A stretch of DNA of 64,000 nt from Hippasteria phrygiana (Eukaryota; Echinodermata; Asteroidea; Valvatida; Goniasteridae). Of the stretch, positions 34,453 through 47,023 are shown piece by piece. Under the pieces are notes generated by a model. That model ran no database searches. It was not told where the DNA came from and worked only from the letters and a program-made list of their open reading frames with translations. Numbering within the stretch: the first letter of the stretch is position 1; each line of letters starts with the position of its first letter. The stretch spans positions 1 through 64,000 of the forward strand of contig JAZGUH010000378.1 in NCBI GenBank assembly GCA_037893225.1, given 5' to 3'. A program made the translations under genes and the position numbers.

Positions 34453-37070
34453 CCGACCATCATGACACAGGTATGAACCAAACAAGCCTTACACAATGCT
34501 TCAAATTCAGCACACTAAGACAACTCTCCATAACACTTCTCATGGCTCAGTCTGTTCAAGACATGACGTAGTTGTTCCCTTCACACCTACACGTATGTCA
34601 TCTGTGAGCACCCCAAACGATATTCTGCCTACAGAACGATGCCAATGGCCGTTTCCTAACTGATGAATGTACGGCCAAAGAGTCAACCCACACATACATG
34701 TTTAAACAAGCTTAGCAAAGTCTGTTTCTTTGGAATGAGCCTTGACAAATTTTGTTGAAAACCAAGTATGCTCAGAAGAGAAAACATTAGGTTTTTTTTT
34801 ATTAATACTTTTTTGTTTTGTTTTCAGATGATATAAAAAATGTATACATACATTAGACTGCATCTCATAATCATCACCTGAGACAGCGAATAACGTCTCA
34901 AATCATAGAGTTTGGGTGATCATATTATTTCAACCTCTATTGCCTTTCAAAAACTTCAGAATTTTTTTAAACATGTCGCTGTGAATATTTAGAGTTTTGA
35001 CAATTATCATACCATCACACCATAAAAAATCACATAATGAAAATCAAACTAATTTGCCAACTGTAGGGGAGAAAATCCTGATTAAACAGGTGGCACAGTA
35101 TCATTAGTGGTACCGCTGTATTTACCAAGGTACTGCATTTGGTGATTTGCATCACGTTTTTGAATAGAAATCCCAACAGCAGAATAAACACGAAGTCAAA
35201 AATTCAGTGAAAACTCATTAACTCTTTGTTGATCGTTAAATATTCTGTGATGAATCTGTCAGTGTGTAATCCTGAATCAAGAATAAGGTCATTATCAGAG
35301 CCATCTTGCCGGGTATGGTACCCCCCACCGCCACCCCCCCCCCCCCCCCCCCCCCTCCAAAAAAAAAAATGAAGTGGTGCCACTAATAATGCCACCTGTT
35401 TTTAGGACGTCCTCCGCTACAGCCATCAAATTGGATTGATTTTCAGTATGGACTTACAAAGTTAGAATGCTTTTGAAATAAAATGGCAACATTACTTTTT
35501 TAAATTAAATGATATTTAAAGGTAGTATACACGATTTGCTTTTGCTGTAATTTTCAGAAATTACATGGATTTGGGGGTTAGTATTTTATTGCATGATAGC
35601 AAATACTGTATTCACTGACCTGTTTAAAGTTTTGTGTGCATAGATGCTAGGAAAACAGAGAAAATTAAGAAAATTATGTTCTTGCAGTCTGGTTCCCCGA
35701 CCATACTCAAGACAAAACTGAGCAATTTATAGACGTCGGGGAATTACCAGGTCGGGAAACTTGACTTTTTCCAACGATTGTCGGACGACAATCGTTGGAA
35801 AATTGAACAATTTTCCACTTTTCTTGAAAACGACAGCATACGAGGTGTCATAATTTCACAGGATGCTTGAGACTGCTATTTACTTACAGTCTAGTATGGT
35901 ATTTCATAAGAATTCAGTAGCTTCATTTTGTGATTTTTGAAAATGTTGTATACTAATGACAGTCAATAGCTGGTGTTAAAAATTCTTTATTTGTAGTGCT
36001 GACTGTATTCTCTGTTTGTATACAATGAATACAGTTTGTACTTTGAACTGATGTGTCTTACAGCTTGATAGAAGTAATTTAAGTTTAATGTCTTCTGTGA
36101 ATAGTTTGCAAGTATATGTACATAGTTAACAAGACAAAGTTGACAAACAACTGGGTTTCAGCTGCAATATACCATGCATCCCTGAGATCTAAAAAAAACC
36201 AAAAAAAAATAAAAAAAAAATTCAAAAAACAAGAACACACAAACAAGAAATGAACAAAAATATATAATAAACCCCCCCCCAAAAAAAAAAAATGTTTTTT
36301 CTTCTATCACACCATGTTCTCTATCACACAAATCAACAATTGTTAACTACATCATCACTGCTGGTTTAATTTAAGAATCTTATGAAAAAATTAAAAAAAC
36401 CAATTACGCATAGGAACTGATTGATGCTTTTCAAAGTAATCACTCCCTGCAGTTCATACAAACTGTAACCTTCATGTAAATCCCCTTTTGTTATATAACA
36501 CAATAGGCTTTCAGAGAAGGGAAAAATTGATAAAAATGTGAGATTAAAACACACACATAAATATGAAGGAGAAATCATATTCCATTCACTAGTACAAGTG
36601 AAGGACAGACCTGATACATGTTTGAGTAAAAACTATTAGACTGGCCACCTTCAGCACAGCATGCATGAAGATAAAAAAGGTTTGAATTGTTTGTAATTCA
36701 TCAGATTAAGATAACTCTATTCAGGACAGGACTTTGCCATTCTGACTCGAGCAGCACATCAGGCCTCCTGTATGACTGCATTATAATTCCAGCTGATAGT
36801 TTGTCTAAAACAAAAAAATATTAATTTGACCCTTCTGCTGTTATAACTACCATAACCTATACAAAAAAACCTAAGCCCTTCCTCTCCAACACTTGATAGG
36901 TTTTGATAGGTAGGGTAGTTGGCTCCATTTTGGCACGGAGAGAGGGAGGGTTAACAGTAACAGATTCAGGCGAGACAAAAAAATAGGCTCAGTGGTTCCT
37001 TCAAGCAAAGGATCTCCTGAGGCTGATATTAAACAGAGCATGTTCAAAAATGTTGAGTTACCATGCCAGA
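34453..37070. other. Unit C spacer S1 after lectin 4; no gene seen
   Basis: A second tail-motif copy lies at about 34622-34670 with an acceptor-like CTGCCTACAG. The sequence then follows unit A without the MITE at 34770 (TATGCTCAGAAGAG uninterrupted) and without the hAT-type element at about 35900 (GTATTTCATAAG). A run of about 22 C lies at 34334+1000, that is 35334-35355. GACGACAATCGTTGG near 35781 pairs with CCAACGATTGTCG just before it, a small hairpin present in most units. Confidence 0.65.
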
Positions 37071-37311
37071 GGCCAATTTCATTAAGCTGTTAGGCGCAAA
37101 CATTTGCTTAGCATGCAAATGCTTACTTGATAAAAACTGGATTACCAACCAGATTTTCATGTGTGGAATATTGCTTTTGACTGGCATTCAGCTGTTGTTT
37201 GCTTAGCATGAAAATTACATGGACTTTTGGCTGGAAACCTGTTTTTACTAAAGCAAGATATTTTCATGCTAAGCAAATGTTTGTGCTTAACAGCTCTATG
37301 AAATTGGCCCC
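37071..37311. mobile_element. MITE with GGCCAATTTCAT...ATGAAATTGGCC ends
   Basis: Inverted ends GGCCAATTTCATTAAGCTG and CAGCTCTATGAAATTGGCC, with inner complementary blocks CATTTGCTTAGCATG / CATGCTAAGCAAATG. Unit A has the empty site near 3500 (GAGTTGCCAGTTCTTC). Same insertion as 45230-45470; relatives are at 13380-13592 and up to 58514. Confidence 0.8.
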
Positions 37312-38164
37312 AGTTCTTCTCAGAACAAACACTAAAAAAAAGAGACATTTCCACAAGTGTTTCCATAAACCTTCATCTTACAGAACAAGTACACGTATAT
37401 CAAACAATAGCAGCATATTTAAACTGTGATGGCCATCGATGTGATATCTATCTCCCGATTCAATACTGAAAACAGTGACATGTTGGTGGATTAAGATGAC
37501 AGATTGGCAGATTAATTAAGGCAAAATTAAGAAATTCACGTTGATCAAGTTTAAATATAATGGGCCTGTAGAGCACACTCATTTCATTCACTTTTATTCA
37601 CCAGTTTTAGGCTTGGTATGTGGTGGACACATGCTTTGTGGGTAAAGATCAATTTCGTCAGCTACATGTACATTTAGCTGTAAGCCTTTTACAAGCAAAC
37701 ACACATTTTCTTGTAGCTTGGAAAGTTTCATTGCCATAAACTGTGCTACTGGCCAAAATATGAAGACAAATCTTTGATGCATACAACTATATGTACTGAG
37801 GCAGGGGGCAATGCAGGAGCATATAAGCTCTTGTCAATATTTTATACCGAGGAATTGTAGATTGCTTTTAAAACTCCAAAAGTGACCTGTCACTTTTGGA
37901 GTTTTGATCAGATCGTAGCTTTTTGACCAGATGATCATGTACACAACTTGAAAAATGTGGCGGTACATGTAGATTGCTGTACTTATCTGCAGAGCACCTT
38001 CATTGTTATAATAAATGGCTGAATATTTTGGTAGTTCTCGCTGATGTAAAATGTTATTCTTGATAAAGTGATTAAATTGTTAATGATCTGTAAATCTTTG
38101 TAAACACTTTCAAGTACATGTAATTGACTAGAGATAACAATTAGCATGGTTAATTTTGTTTAAA
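37312..38164. other. Unit C spacer S1; no gene seen
   Basis: Matches 3505-4376 and 45471-46342. A small local duplication of AAAAGTGACCTGTCACTTTTGGAGT near 37876-37905 forms a hairpin not seen in units A or D (written here in two overlapping parts: AAAAGTGACCTG and CAGGTCACTTTT). Confidence 0.55.
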
Positions 38165-38843
38165 CCCTTTGTGTACGGAGGACGCCACATGACGCAAACA
38201 AAAACAGTGCCAGCAGGCCGGCTGCCGTCTATGGACGCCATTTTCTGCATTTCCAATCCATTGCTGGATTATTGTGTTTGTTACGCTTGGCTGCACAAGC
38301 CTTTTGTGTCCGGTTCGCTTCGCTGCCAAACCGACATGGCACCCCGGCTGCTCACTGTATATTACCCATAGAGCTATATTAAATTACTAGAGCACTAACT
38401 CCTCATTTAACGCGCAGAGATACTTTAAATCCTTCCTGCGTGAAGATATTTTGAAAGTGCGTTTGTAGAACATTATTAAATTAGATGGAATGAATTTTAA
38501 AAGTGTACTCTAAATGCAACGTTTAAGTAAAACATTATAAAATGTCACGCCAAAAATCATCTACAGCGGAAACACGTACCCGTTTGCGTTGTTTGCGCAG
38601 AGCAAAAATAAAACGCTCATTTACTGATTGTGCGTTTCGGGTTTCGGCGTATTGGCTTCGATAACACAACTGTATAGAATAGAAACGGAGATATGCAAAT
38701 AGCCGTACAAAGGCCGTGCAAAATTTCGAGTTTTCCATAGGTTTGTACACAAACATGGATGCGCCCAGCAGGCATCACTTTGTACATCGAGTCAGCGCTC
38801 TAGTAATTTAATATAGCTCTATGATATTACCGTACTCAAGGGG
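38165..38843. mobile_element. TTAA-flanked MITE with nested hAT-type MITE, unit C copy
   Basis: Same insertion as 4377-6260 but without the Harbinger-type element; the single TTA empty site is near 38275. The right end is CGTACTCAAGGGG followed by TTAA. Confidence 0.7.
38367..38823. mobile_element. hAT-type MITE, ATATTACC duplication, unit C copy
   Basis: Orthologous to 5783-6240: same CATAGAGC/GCTCTATG ends and ATATTACC on both sides. Confidence 0.82.
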
Positions 38844-40952
38844 TTAAAGATAACAGAATGGGATAAGGAAAAAATATACAGTGGTTTCACTGAATTTTAA
38901 ATTCACTTTACAGGCCGTTTAAATTACATGCTGAACATTTTGGTAGTCAGTAAGAGGTATCAAAACGTTATGTCGATTTATTACATTGTTGATCCGTACA
39001 GTTTCAAAACACTTCAAAGTACATGGTGTCTCAAAAAGGTAACTCACAAACAAAGGGAAACTATGACCAAACTACATGTACATAATGACCATTATTATGG
39101 TTTTATCATAAACTAGAGGTAATAAGCTTTGCATTGATATCTTGCATACATTTCTCTGGTCATATGCATTTTGACTTCCAGTGTCTTGAAAATGAGCCTT
39201 TTCTCACTGAGGCATTGGAATTATTAAACAGGATCTGCATAAAGAGACAGTCAAAGGCAACTTCGGAGGATGAGCTGAAATCAAATAATCAAATGTTTAA
39301 ACAACTTGACAAAGTATACTTTTTTAGAAATGAAAAGCAATGCAACCATGTAATGATATCTTGTATTGTTCTACAGCAGTGATTTTGACTATCCTTTGTA
39401 GTCCATGGCTAATGTTAACAATGATTGATTTGCAGTGACCATACATTTTGTATGTCTGAAGATCTTTCAAATTTGATTGTAGAGATTTTAATCAAATCTT
39501 CTTTGTAGTCTGTGACAGTATGCCGGTCACTGCTTTGTGTTTTAAACAAAGTAGACACAAAAAGGTAACCATTATTGACAAGTACACATTCATACCCGAA
39601 ATACTCATTTCAATGCATTTTAAAATGTATTTTGCTGTCAGATGTATAATTCCACATATGACATAAATGAGGTTCCTTCGACAAACTATGATTGTAAATA
39701 GGGTTTATTGGTATCGTTCAAATAAATTTTAACCAGGAGAGATTTGGTTTGTTTTGGTTTGGATTATTATTCAACATATCTTGTTTATTCCAAAGGATGA
39801 ACAACTTATCAAGCTTTTACATAATGTTGAGCAAAACGGCAACCACTATTTGAGACAAAAATCGGTCCCCAATGTAAACATGTAAATGAATCTGTGGATA
39901 CAGTTTATTCATTTCATCAGCAGGACTGCATAAGAATATCAGACATTAACAACTTAAATGGTGAAACAAACAACTTTTAGTTTTAAATTATATTTCAAAA
40001 AATCAAAAAACGTGTGTACTCATGATCGTAAAAAAAAAAAAAAAAAAAAATACAACTGCATATTTGGAAAAACTGAAGACATACAAGGAGAGGTAACTAT
40101 ATTTTGAAAATATTCATAGCGTAATTTTGAGAATCACTGATGAGATATATGCATGCTGAAAAACAGACAAGGAATCTCTCAAGAAATAATGGATGTTTTT
40201 TTATGCTTGACATGCAGATGCTGATGCACCTTAATTGTCATCAAATACTCAATTCAGTACCTTGCTGTTTCAAGAAACAAGGCCAAGGACTGGCAGTCAA
40301 ATACAAAAAATGCTTGTGAAATCGGTTCGACATGAGATTGCAATTTGTTGATCTAGGAGCTGCAGTCTAATTAGATACCTGCAATTGAACACAAGAACAT
40401 CAACACTATTTCTAAAGATTGCTCATCATCAATAATTCAAAGGAAAGTGTATTGCTTTATTTTACAACTAGTACCAAATATTGCATTCAAACTGTCCTTG
40501 AATGTGTAGCAGCATCGTGTGCAAGTTGAAAAAGAGTTATCATTTGTCAGTTTGTGCTCTTGTAGAGAAGACCGAATTCTCTTCATTACACATACATCTT
40601 ACATTGGTATGAGTTTTAAAAGCAAGCAGACAGTATATTACAAAATGCATGCACAACTTATAAATTAGACTTCAATTAATAATTGGGAAGGACAATTTCA
40701 AAGAGATGTACCAAGGAAACTAACTCAGCAGTTCTGAACTTCTGTTCAACTGACGTTTTTCATGGCTATGACTTGGCTGGTTTGAATCTGGTTGGGCCCT
40801 CATCCAGACACCAAATAGATTACAAACATCGGACACTTAAGCAAATGCTGAAATCTCAAGCCTAAAACCTGAAACTGACAATTGATTTACCACTTCATGC
40901 ATTTTGGCTGCACGTAGATATTTTCAATACTAGATTTTAAGGTCTGGGCACA
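38844..40952. other. Unit C spacer S1 upstream of lectin 5
   Basis: Noncoding and nearly identical to 47024-49100. TATAAAT lies near 40657, about 290 bp before the lectin start. A poly-A run at 40030-40050 is expanded compared with other units. No gene is seen. Confidence 0.6.
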
Positions 40953-41465
40953 ATGGAGTTTGTCTGGCTCTGTGCAATCATGGTTGTTTGTGTCCAAGCC
41001 AACTCTTGCCAGCCTGGTCAACAAGGATTTGCTGGTTCTTGCTACCAACTGCTGACTGAGACAATGACATGGCAAGCCGCATCTAAAGCCTGCTCTGACA
41101 TGGGTGGTGGCTTGGCAGTTCCTGACTCCCTCAGTGAGCATCAGTTCATCTGGGAGATATTCACAAAGAATGTCAATGAAGGTCAAGTCTGGATCGGCTG
41201 TACTGATGCAAAGGAGGAAGACAAGTGGATGCAAGCTGGAGAGGAAGGCCTCGAGTGCAATTACTTCAACTGGGCACCAAATGAGCCACATCCGTCATAC
41301 AAGGAAGGAGAAGATTGTGTAGAGCAACAGCGTTCGGCAGGTGGTCGTTGGAATGATGCACCATGTTCCCATACAAGCTATGTGATCTGTGAGCTCTCTG
41401 TCACTCCATCTCCTGCCCCAGAGAAGTTCTGCCTGCAGGCTGATGTCAATGGCCGTTTCAAGTAA
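40953..41465 (+). CDS. Secreted C-type lectin, copy 5 (class I), intact
   Basis: A 170-residue predicted secreted lectin. Signal peptide MEFVWLCAIMVVCVQA (1-16), then one long-form CTLD from Cys19 to Cys146 with WIG (80-82), NEPH in the sugar-specificity loop (110-113) and WND (133-135). Extra Cys83 and Cys102 may pair. The tail is FCLQADVNGRFK with an unpaired Cys160. It differs from its siblings mostly around the loop: HPSYKEGED and EQQRSAGG, where others have KERED and ELWRSRGG. Calcium binding through WND looks kept, but EPH instead of EPN or QPD makes the sugar preference uncertain. Its flanks and those of lectin 6 come from the most recent duplication in the window. Confidence 0.9.
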   Translation: MEFVWLCAIMVVCVQANSCQPGQQGFAGSCYQLLTETMTWQAASKACSDMGGGLAVPDSLSEHQFIWEIFTKNVNEGQVWIGCTDAKEEDKWMQAGEEGLECNYFNWAPNEPHPSYKEGEDCVEQQRSAGGRWNDAPCSHTSYVICELSVTPSPAPEKFCLQADVNGRFK

Positions 41466-42921
41466 CTGACCACCTCCATCATGACACAGGTATGAACCAA
41501 ACAAGCCTTTCACAATGCTTGAAATTCAGCACACTAAGACAACTTCATGACACTTCTCATGACTCAGTCTGTTCATCAAGACATGACGTCTAGCTGTTCC
41601 CTTCACACCTACACGTATGTCATCTGTGAACACCCCTGTATACTAAACGATATTCTGCCTACAGAACGATGCCAATGGCCGTTTCCTAACTGATGAATGT
41701 ACGGCCAAAGAGTCAACCCACACATAATACATGTATAAACAGGCTTGGCAAAGTCTGTTTCTTTGGAATGAGCCTTGACAAATTTTGTTGAAAACCAAGT
41801 ATGCTCAGAAGAGAAAACATTCGTTTTTTTTATTAAAACTTTTTTGTTTTGTTTTCAGATGGTATAAAAACATGTAAACATACATTAGACTGCATCTCAT
41901 AATCATCACGCGAGACAGCGAATAACGTCCCAAATCTAAGAGTTTGGGTGATCATATTATTTCAACCTCTATTGTTTTTCAAATACTTCGGATTTTTTAA
42001 ACATGTCGCTGTGAATATTCACAGAGTTTTGACAATTATCATACCATCACACCATAAAAAATCACATAATAAAAATCAAACTAATTTGCCAACTGCCGGG
42101 GAGAAAATCCTGATTAAACAGGCGGCACAGTATCATTAGTGGTACCGCTGTATTTACCAAGGTACTGCATTTGGTGATTTGCATCACGTTTTTAAATAGA
42201 AATCCCAACAACAGAATAAACACGAAGTCAAAAATTCAGTGAAAACTCATTAACTCTTTGTTGATCGTGAAATATTATGTGATGAATCTGTCAGTGTGTA
42301 ATCCTAAATCAAGAATAAGGTCATTATCAGAGCCATCTTGCGAGGGTATAGTAACCCCCACCGTCCCCGCCCCCCCCCCCCCCCCCCCAAAAAAAAAGTG
42401 GTGCCACTAATAATGCCACCTGTTTTTAGGATGTCCTCCGCTACAGCCATCAAATTGGATTGATTTTCAGTATGGACTTACAAAGTTATAATGCTTTTGA
42501 AATAAAATGGCAACATTACTTTTTAAAATTAAATGATATTTAAAGGTAGTATACACGATTTGCTTTTGCTGTAATTTTCAGAAATACATGGATTTGGGGG
42601 GTTAGTATTTTATTGCATGATAGCAAATACTGTATTCACTGACCTGTTTAAAGTTGTGTGTGCATAGATGCTGGGAAAACAGAGAAAATTATGTTCTTGC
42701 AGTCTGGTTCGCTGACCATACCCACGACAAAACGGAGCAATTTATAGACGTCAGGGAATTACCAGGTCGGAGAACTAGACTTTTTCTAACGATTGCCGGA
42801 CGACAATCATTGGAAAATGATACTAATTTCCACTTTTCTTGAAAACGACAGCATACCAAGTGTCATAATTTCACAGGATGCTTGAGACTGCTATTTACTT
42901 ACAGTCTAGTATGGTATTTCG
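41466..42921. other. Unit D spacer S1 after lectin 5
   Basis: Contains a donor-like CAG|GTATGA 24 nt after the stop and a second tail-motif copy at about 41652-41712. A C-rich tract lies near 42364-42388. The 184-bp MITE is absent (site near 41805). No gene is seen. Confidence 0.6.
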
Positions 42922-44119
42922 CAGTGTTGTAGTCGAGACCTTCATGTCCGAGACCGAGACCGAGACCAAGGCTTTCGAGACCAAGACCAAAAAGAAAAAA
43001 AAATGATGGTGTTCAATAAAGCCGATTTCCCTGATGGGGTTGTTGTGCCCTGCTTTCGATTAAAAAGTTCAAAAACGCGAGGATGATTATTTGTGCTAAC
43101 TCATACGAAAGGTGAACATCAGGATCTCATAAATTGATATATACACATGTAAATGAAGTCGGCTTTATCAAGGGCCACTATCTTTAATTATGCAAGTTAA
43201 ACTATAAAGACTCACAGCGTACACAAACAAATTCGAGGATTCCACAAATTTGAGTTATTTATTTTATCTCTGGTAAATACATGTAGTTGGAGCTTTGAGA
43301 CCTATGGCACTGTGACAGACTAATTTCTCCAAATATTATTTGCATAAAAATAAAACTCACTAGAATTGCTGATTGTCCTAATTAAATGGTAAATAACTGG
43401 CTTTTCCTAGAAGTTGTGTGCATGTATTAAAAACACTGAAGAAAAATCAAATTAAAACGTGGAATACTGCTTTAAGAATGGAAGTGAAAAATTTATTGAA
43501 AAATAACTTGATGGCATCACGTGCAGTTTTATTTCAAACAACCCTGACTGGGAGAAATCAGAGATTTTTAAATCTAGTTTTCCTATTTTTTTTAACCGAA
43601 TAACAATTATTTGATTTCATCGGAAATTCCCATCCAGCTATAAACAGTCACGCCAACAAAAAGTGATGAGTGAGGTGCCGCATGAAATGCCCTCCCAATG
43701 ACTGGGTATAGTTTGCAGGATTCAGTGACCACTGGGTTTTACAAAAACTCACTCCAGAGCTGTAATGTGGAGGAAAATAGTGAAATACATGGGTGATGCA
43801 CATCCACGGGTACCAGTAGTCCAGTACTCCGAATAAACAAGCCGCATATACTGGTCTTCTTTCCAGCTTCAATCTAATTCTTCTCCATGAAAACTTGCAC
43901 TAACAACGTCGTTTATGTTTGGAATGAAGATTAGATTTGTGTGGTGCATCGCACGTATTTTTGCTGTGGTCTCAACGGGTCTCGGGGGTAAAACCAGAGA
44001 CCGTGGCATCCGAGACCGAGACCAAGACTGAGACCCGAGCATTCGAGACCGAGACCAGCCCTCCCGAGACCAAGACCTCAAAAAAGGTCTTGAGACAGTC
44101 TGGAGACCTACAACACTGG
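42922..44119. mobile_element. hAT-type element with GAGACC repeats, 1198 bp
   Basis: Ends CAGTGTTGTAG and CTACAACACTGG, flanked by GTATTTCG (42914-42921) and CTATTTCG (44120-44127), an 8-bp duplication with one difference. Empty sites are in units C, E and F (35900, 52030, 56790). GAGACC-rich blocks lie just inside both ends. No transposase is recognised; the 92- to 94-codon ORFs follow the hexamer repeat. Confidence 0.82.
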
Positions 44120-44127
44120 CTATTTCG

Positions 44128-45229
44128 TAAGAATTCAGTAGTTTCATTGTTTGATTTTTGCAAATATTGTAAACTAATGACAGTCAATAGTTGGTTAAAA
44201 AAAATTTGTAGATAAATAAATCTGTAGTGCTGACTGTATTCTGTGTCTGTATACAATGTACTTTGAACTGATGTGTCTTACAGCTTGATAGAAGTAATTT
44301 AAGTTTAATGTCTTCTGTGAATAGTTTGCAAGTATATGTACATAGTTAACAAGACAAAGTTGACAAACAACTGGGTTTCAGCTGCAATATACCATGCATC
44401 CCTCAGATCTAAAAAAAAAAAACACGAAAAAGAAATGAAGAAAAATATATTAAACCCCCCCCCCCCCCCCCAAGAAAAAAAATGCCATGTCCTCTATTAC
44501 ACAATTGTTAACTACATCATCACTGCTGGTTTAATTTTAGAATCTTATGAAAAAATTAAGAAAACCAATTACGCATACAAACTGATTGATGCTTTTCAAA
44601 GTAATCACTCCCTGCAGTTCATACAAAATGTAACCTTCATGTAAATCCCCTTTTGTTAGATAACACAATAGGCTTTCAGAGAAGGGCAAAATTGATAAAA
44701 ATGTGAGATTAAAACACACATAAATACGAAGGAGAAATCATACTCCATTCACTAGTACAAGTGAAGGACAGACCTGATACATGTCTGAGTAAAAACTATC
44801 AGACTGACCACCTTCAGCACAGCATGCATGAAGATAAAAAAGGTTTGAATTGTTTGTAATTCATCAGGTTAAGATAACTCTTCAGGACAGGACTTTGCCA
44901 TTCTGACTCAAGCAGCACATCAGGCCTCCTGTAAGATTGCATCATAATTCCAGCTGATAGTTTGTCTAAAACAAAAAAATATTAATTTGACCCTTCTGCT
45001 GTTATAACTACCATAACCTATCAAAAAACCTAAGCCCTTCCTCTCCAACACTTGATAGGTTTTGATAGGTAGGGTAGTTGGCTCCATTTTGGCACGGAGA
45101 GAGGGAGGGTTAACAGTAACAGATTCAGGCGAGACAAAAAAATAGGCTCAGTGGTTCCTTCAAGCAAAGGATCTCCTGAGGCTGATATTAAACAGAGCAT
45201 GTTCAAAAATGTTGAGTTACCATGCCAGA
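44128..45229. other. Unit D spacer S1; no gene seen
   Basis: Matches 35905-37070 closely. A C-rich tract of about 17 lies near 44455-44471. Confidence 0.6.
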
Positions 45230-45470
45230 GGCCAATTTCATCAAGCTGTTAAGCGCAAAAATTTGCTTAGCATCCAAATGCTTACTTGATAAAAACTGGA
45301 TTACCAACCAGATTTTCATGTGTGGAATATTGCTTTTGACTGGCATTCAGCTGTTGTTTGCTTAGCATGAAAATTACATGGAATTTTGGCTGGAAACCTG
45401 TTTTTACTAAAGCAAGATATTTTCATGCTAAGCAAATGTTTGTGCTTAACAGCTCTATGAAATTGGCCCC
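45230..45470. mobile_element. MITE with GGCCAATTTCAT...ATGAAATTGGCC ends, unit D copy
   Basis: Same insertion as 37071-37311, nearly identical. It was present before units C and D split and is absent in unit A. Confidence 0.8.
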
Positions 45471-46342
45471 AGTTCTTCTCAGAACAAACACTAAAAAAAA
45501 GAGACATTTCCACAAGTGTTTCCATAAACCTTCATCTTACAGAACAAGTACACGTATATCAAACAATAGCAGCATATTTAAACTGTGATGGCCATCGATG
45601 TGATATCTATCTCCCGATTCAATACTGAAAACAGTGACATGTTGGTGGATTAAGATGACAGATTGGCAGATTAATTAAGGCAAAATTAAGACATTCGCGT
45701 TGATCAAGTTTAAATATAATGGGCCTGTAGAGCACACTCATTTCATTCACTTTTATTCACCAGTTTTAGGCTTGTATGTGGTGGACACATGCTTTGTGGG
45801 TAAAGATCAATTTTGTCAGCTACATGTACATTTAGCTGTAAGCCTTTTACAAGCAAACACACATTTTCTTGTAGCTTGGAAAGTTTCATTGCCATAAACT
45901 GTGCATCAAAACCTTCTACTGGCCAAAACACGAAGACAAATCTTTGATGCATACAACTATATGTACTGAGGCAGAGGCAATGCAGGAGATATAAGCTCTT
46001 GTCAATATTCTACACCGAGGAATTGTAGATTGCTTTCAAAACTCCAAAAGTGACCTGTCACTGTATTTTTGATCAGATTGTAGCTTTTTGACCAGATGAT
46101 CATGTACACAACTTGAAAAATGTGGTGGTACATGTAGAATGCTGTACTTATCTGCAGAGCACCTTCATTGTTATAATAAATGGCTGAATATTTTGGTAGT
46201 TCTCGCTGATGTAAAATGTTATTCTTGATAAAGTGATTAAATTGTTAATGATCTGTAAATCTTTGTAAACACTTTCAAGTACATTGTACATGTACATGTA
46301 ATTGACTAGAGATAACAAATAGAATGTTTAATTTTGTTTTAA
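45471..46342. other. Unit D spacer S1; no gene seen
   Basis: Matches 3505-4376 and 37312-38164. ACATGTACATGTA-type palindromes near 46283-46300 are longer than in the other units. Confidence 0.55.
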
Positions 46343-47023
46343 CCCTTTGTGTATGGAGGACGCCACATGACGCAAAAAAAACAGTGCCAGCAGGCCGGCT
46401 GACATCTATAGACGCCATTTTCTGTATTTTCAATCCATTGTTGGATTATTGTGTTTGTTACGCTTGGCTGCACAAGGTTTTTGTGTCAGGTTCGCTTGGC
46501 CGCAAATTAGCCGACACAGCACCCCGGCTGCTCACTGTATATTACCCATAGAGCTATATTAAATTACTAGAGCACTAACTCCTCATTTAACGCGCAAAGA
46601 TACTTTAAATCCTTCCTGCGTGAAGATATTTTGAAAGTGCGTTTGTAGAACATTATTAAATTAGATGGAATGAATTTTAAAAGTGTACTCTAAATGCAAC
46701 GTTTAAGTAAAACATTATAAAATGTCACGCCAAAAATCATCTACAGCGGAAACATGTACCCGTTTGCGTTGTTTGCGCAGAGCAAAAATAAAATGCTCAT
46801 TTACCGATTGTGCGTTTCAGGTTTCGGCGTATTGGCTTTGATAACGCAACTGTATAGAATACGAACGCAGATATGTAAATAGCCGTACAAAGGCCGTGCA
46901 AAATTTCGAGTTTTCCATAGGTTTGTACACAAACATGGATGCGCCCAGCAGGCATCACTTTGTACATCGAGTCAGCGCTCTAGTAATTTAATATAGCTCT
47001 ATGATATTACCGTACTCAAGGGG
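46343..47023. mobile_element. TTAA-flanked MITE with nested hAT-type MITE, unit D copy
   Basis: Both flanking TTAA are intact here (46339-46342, 47024-47027), which supports the piggyBac-type reading. No Harbinger-type insertion. Confidence 0.75.
46547..47003. mobile_element. hAT-type MITE, ATATTACC duplication, unit D copy
   Basis: Same CATAGAGC/GCTCTATG ends and ATATTACC duplicates as the copies in units A and C. Confidence 0.82.
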
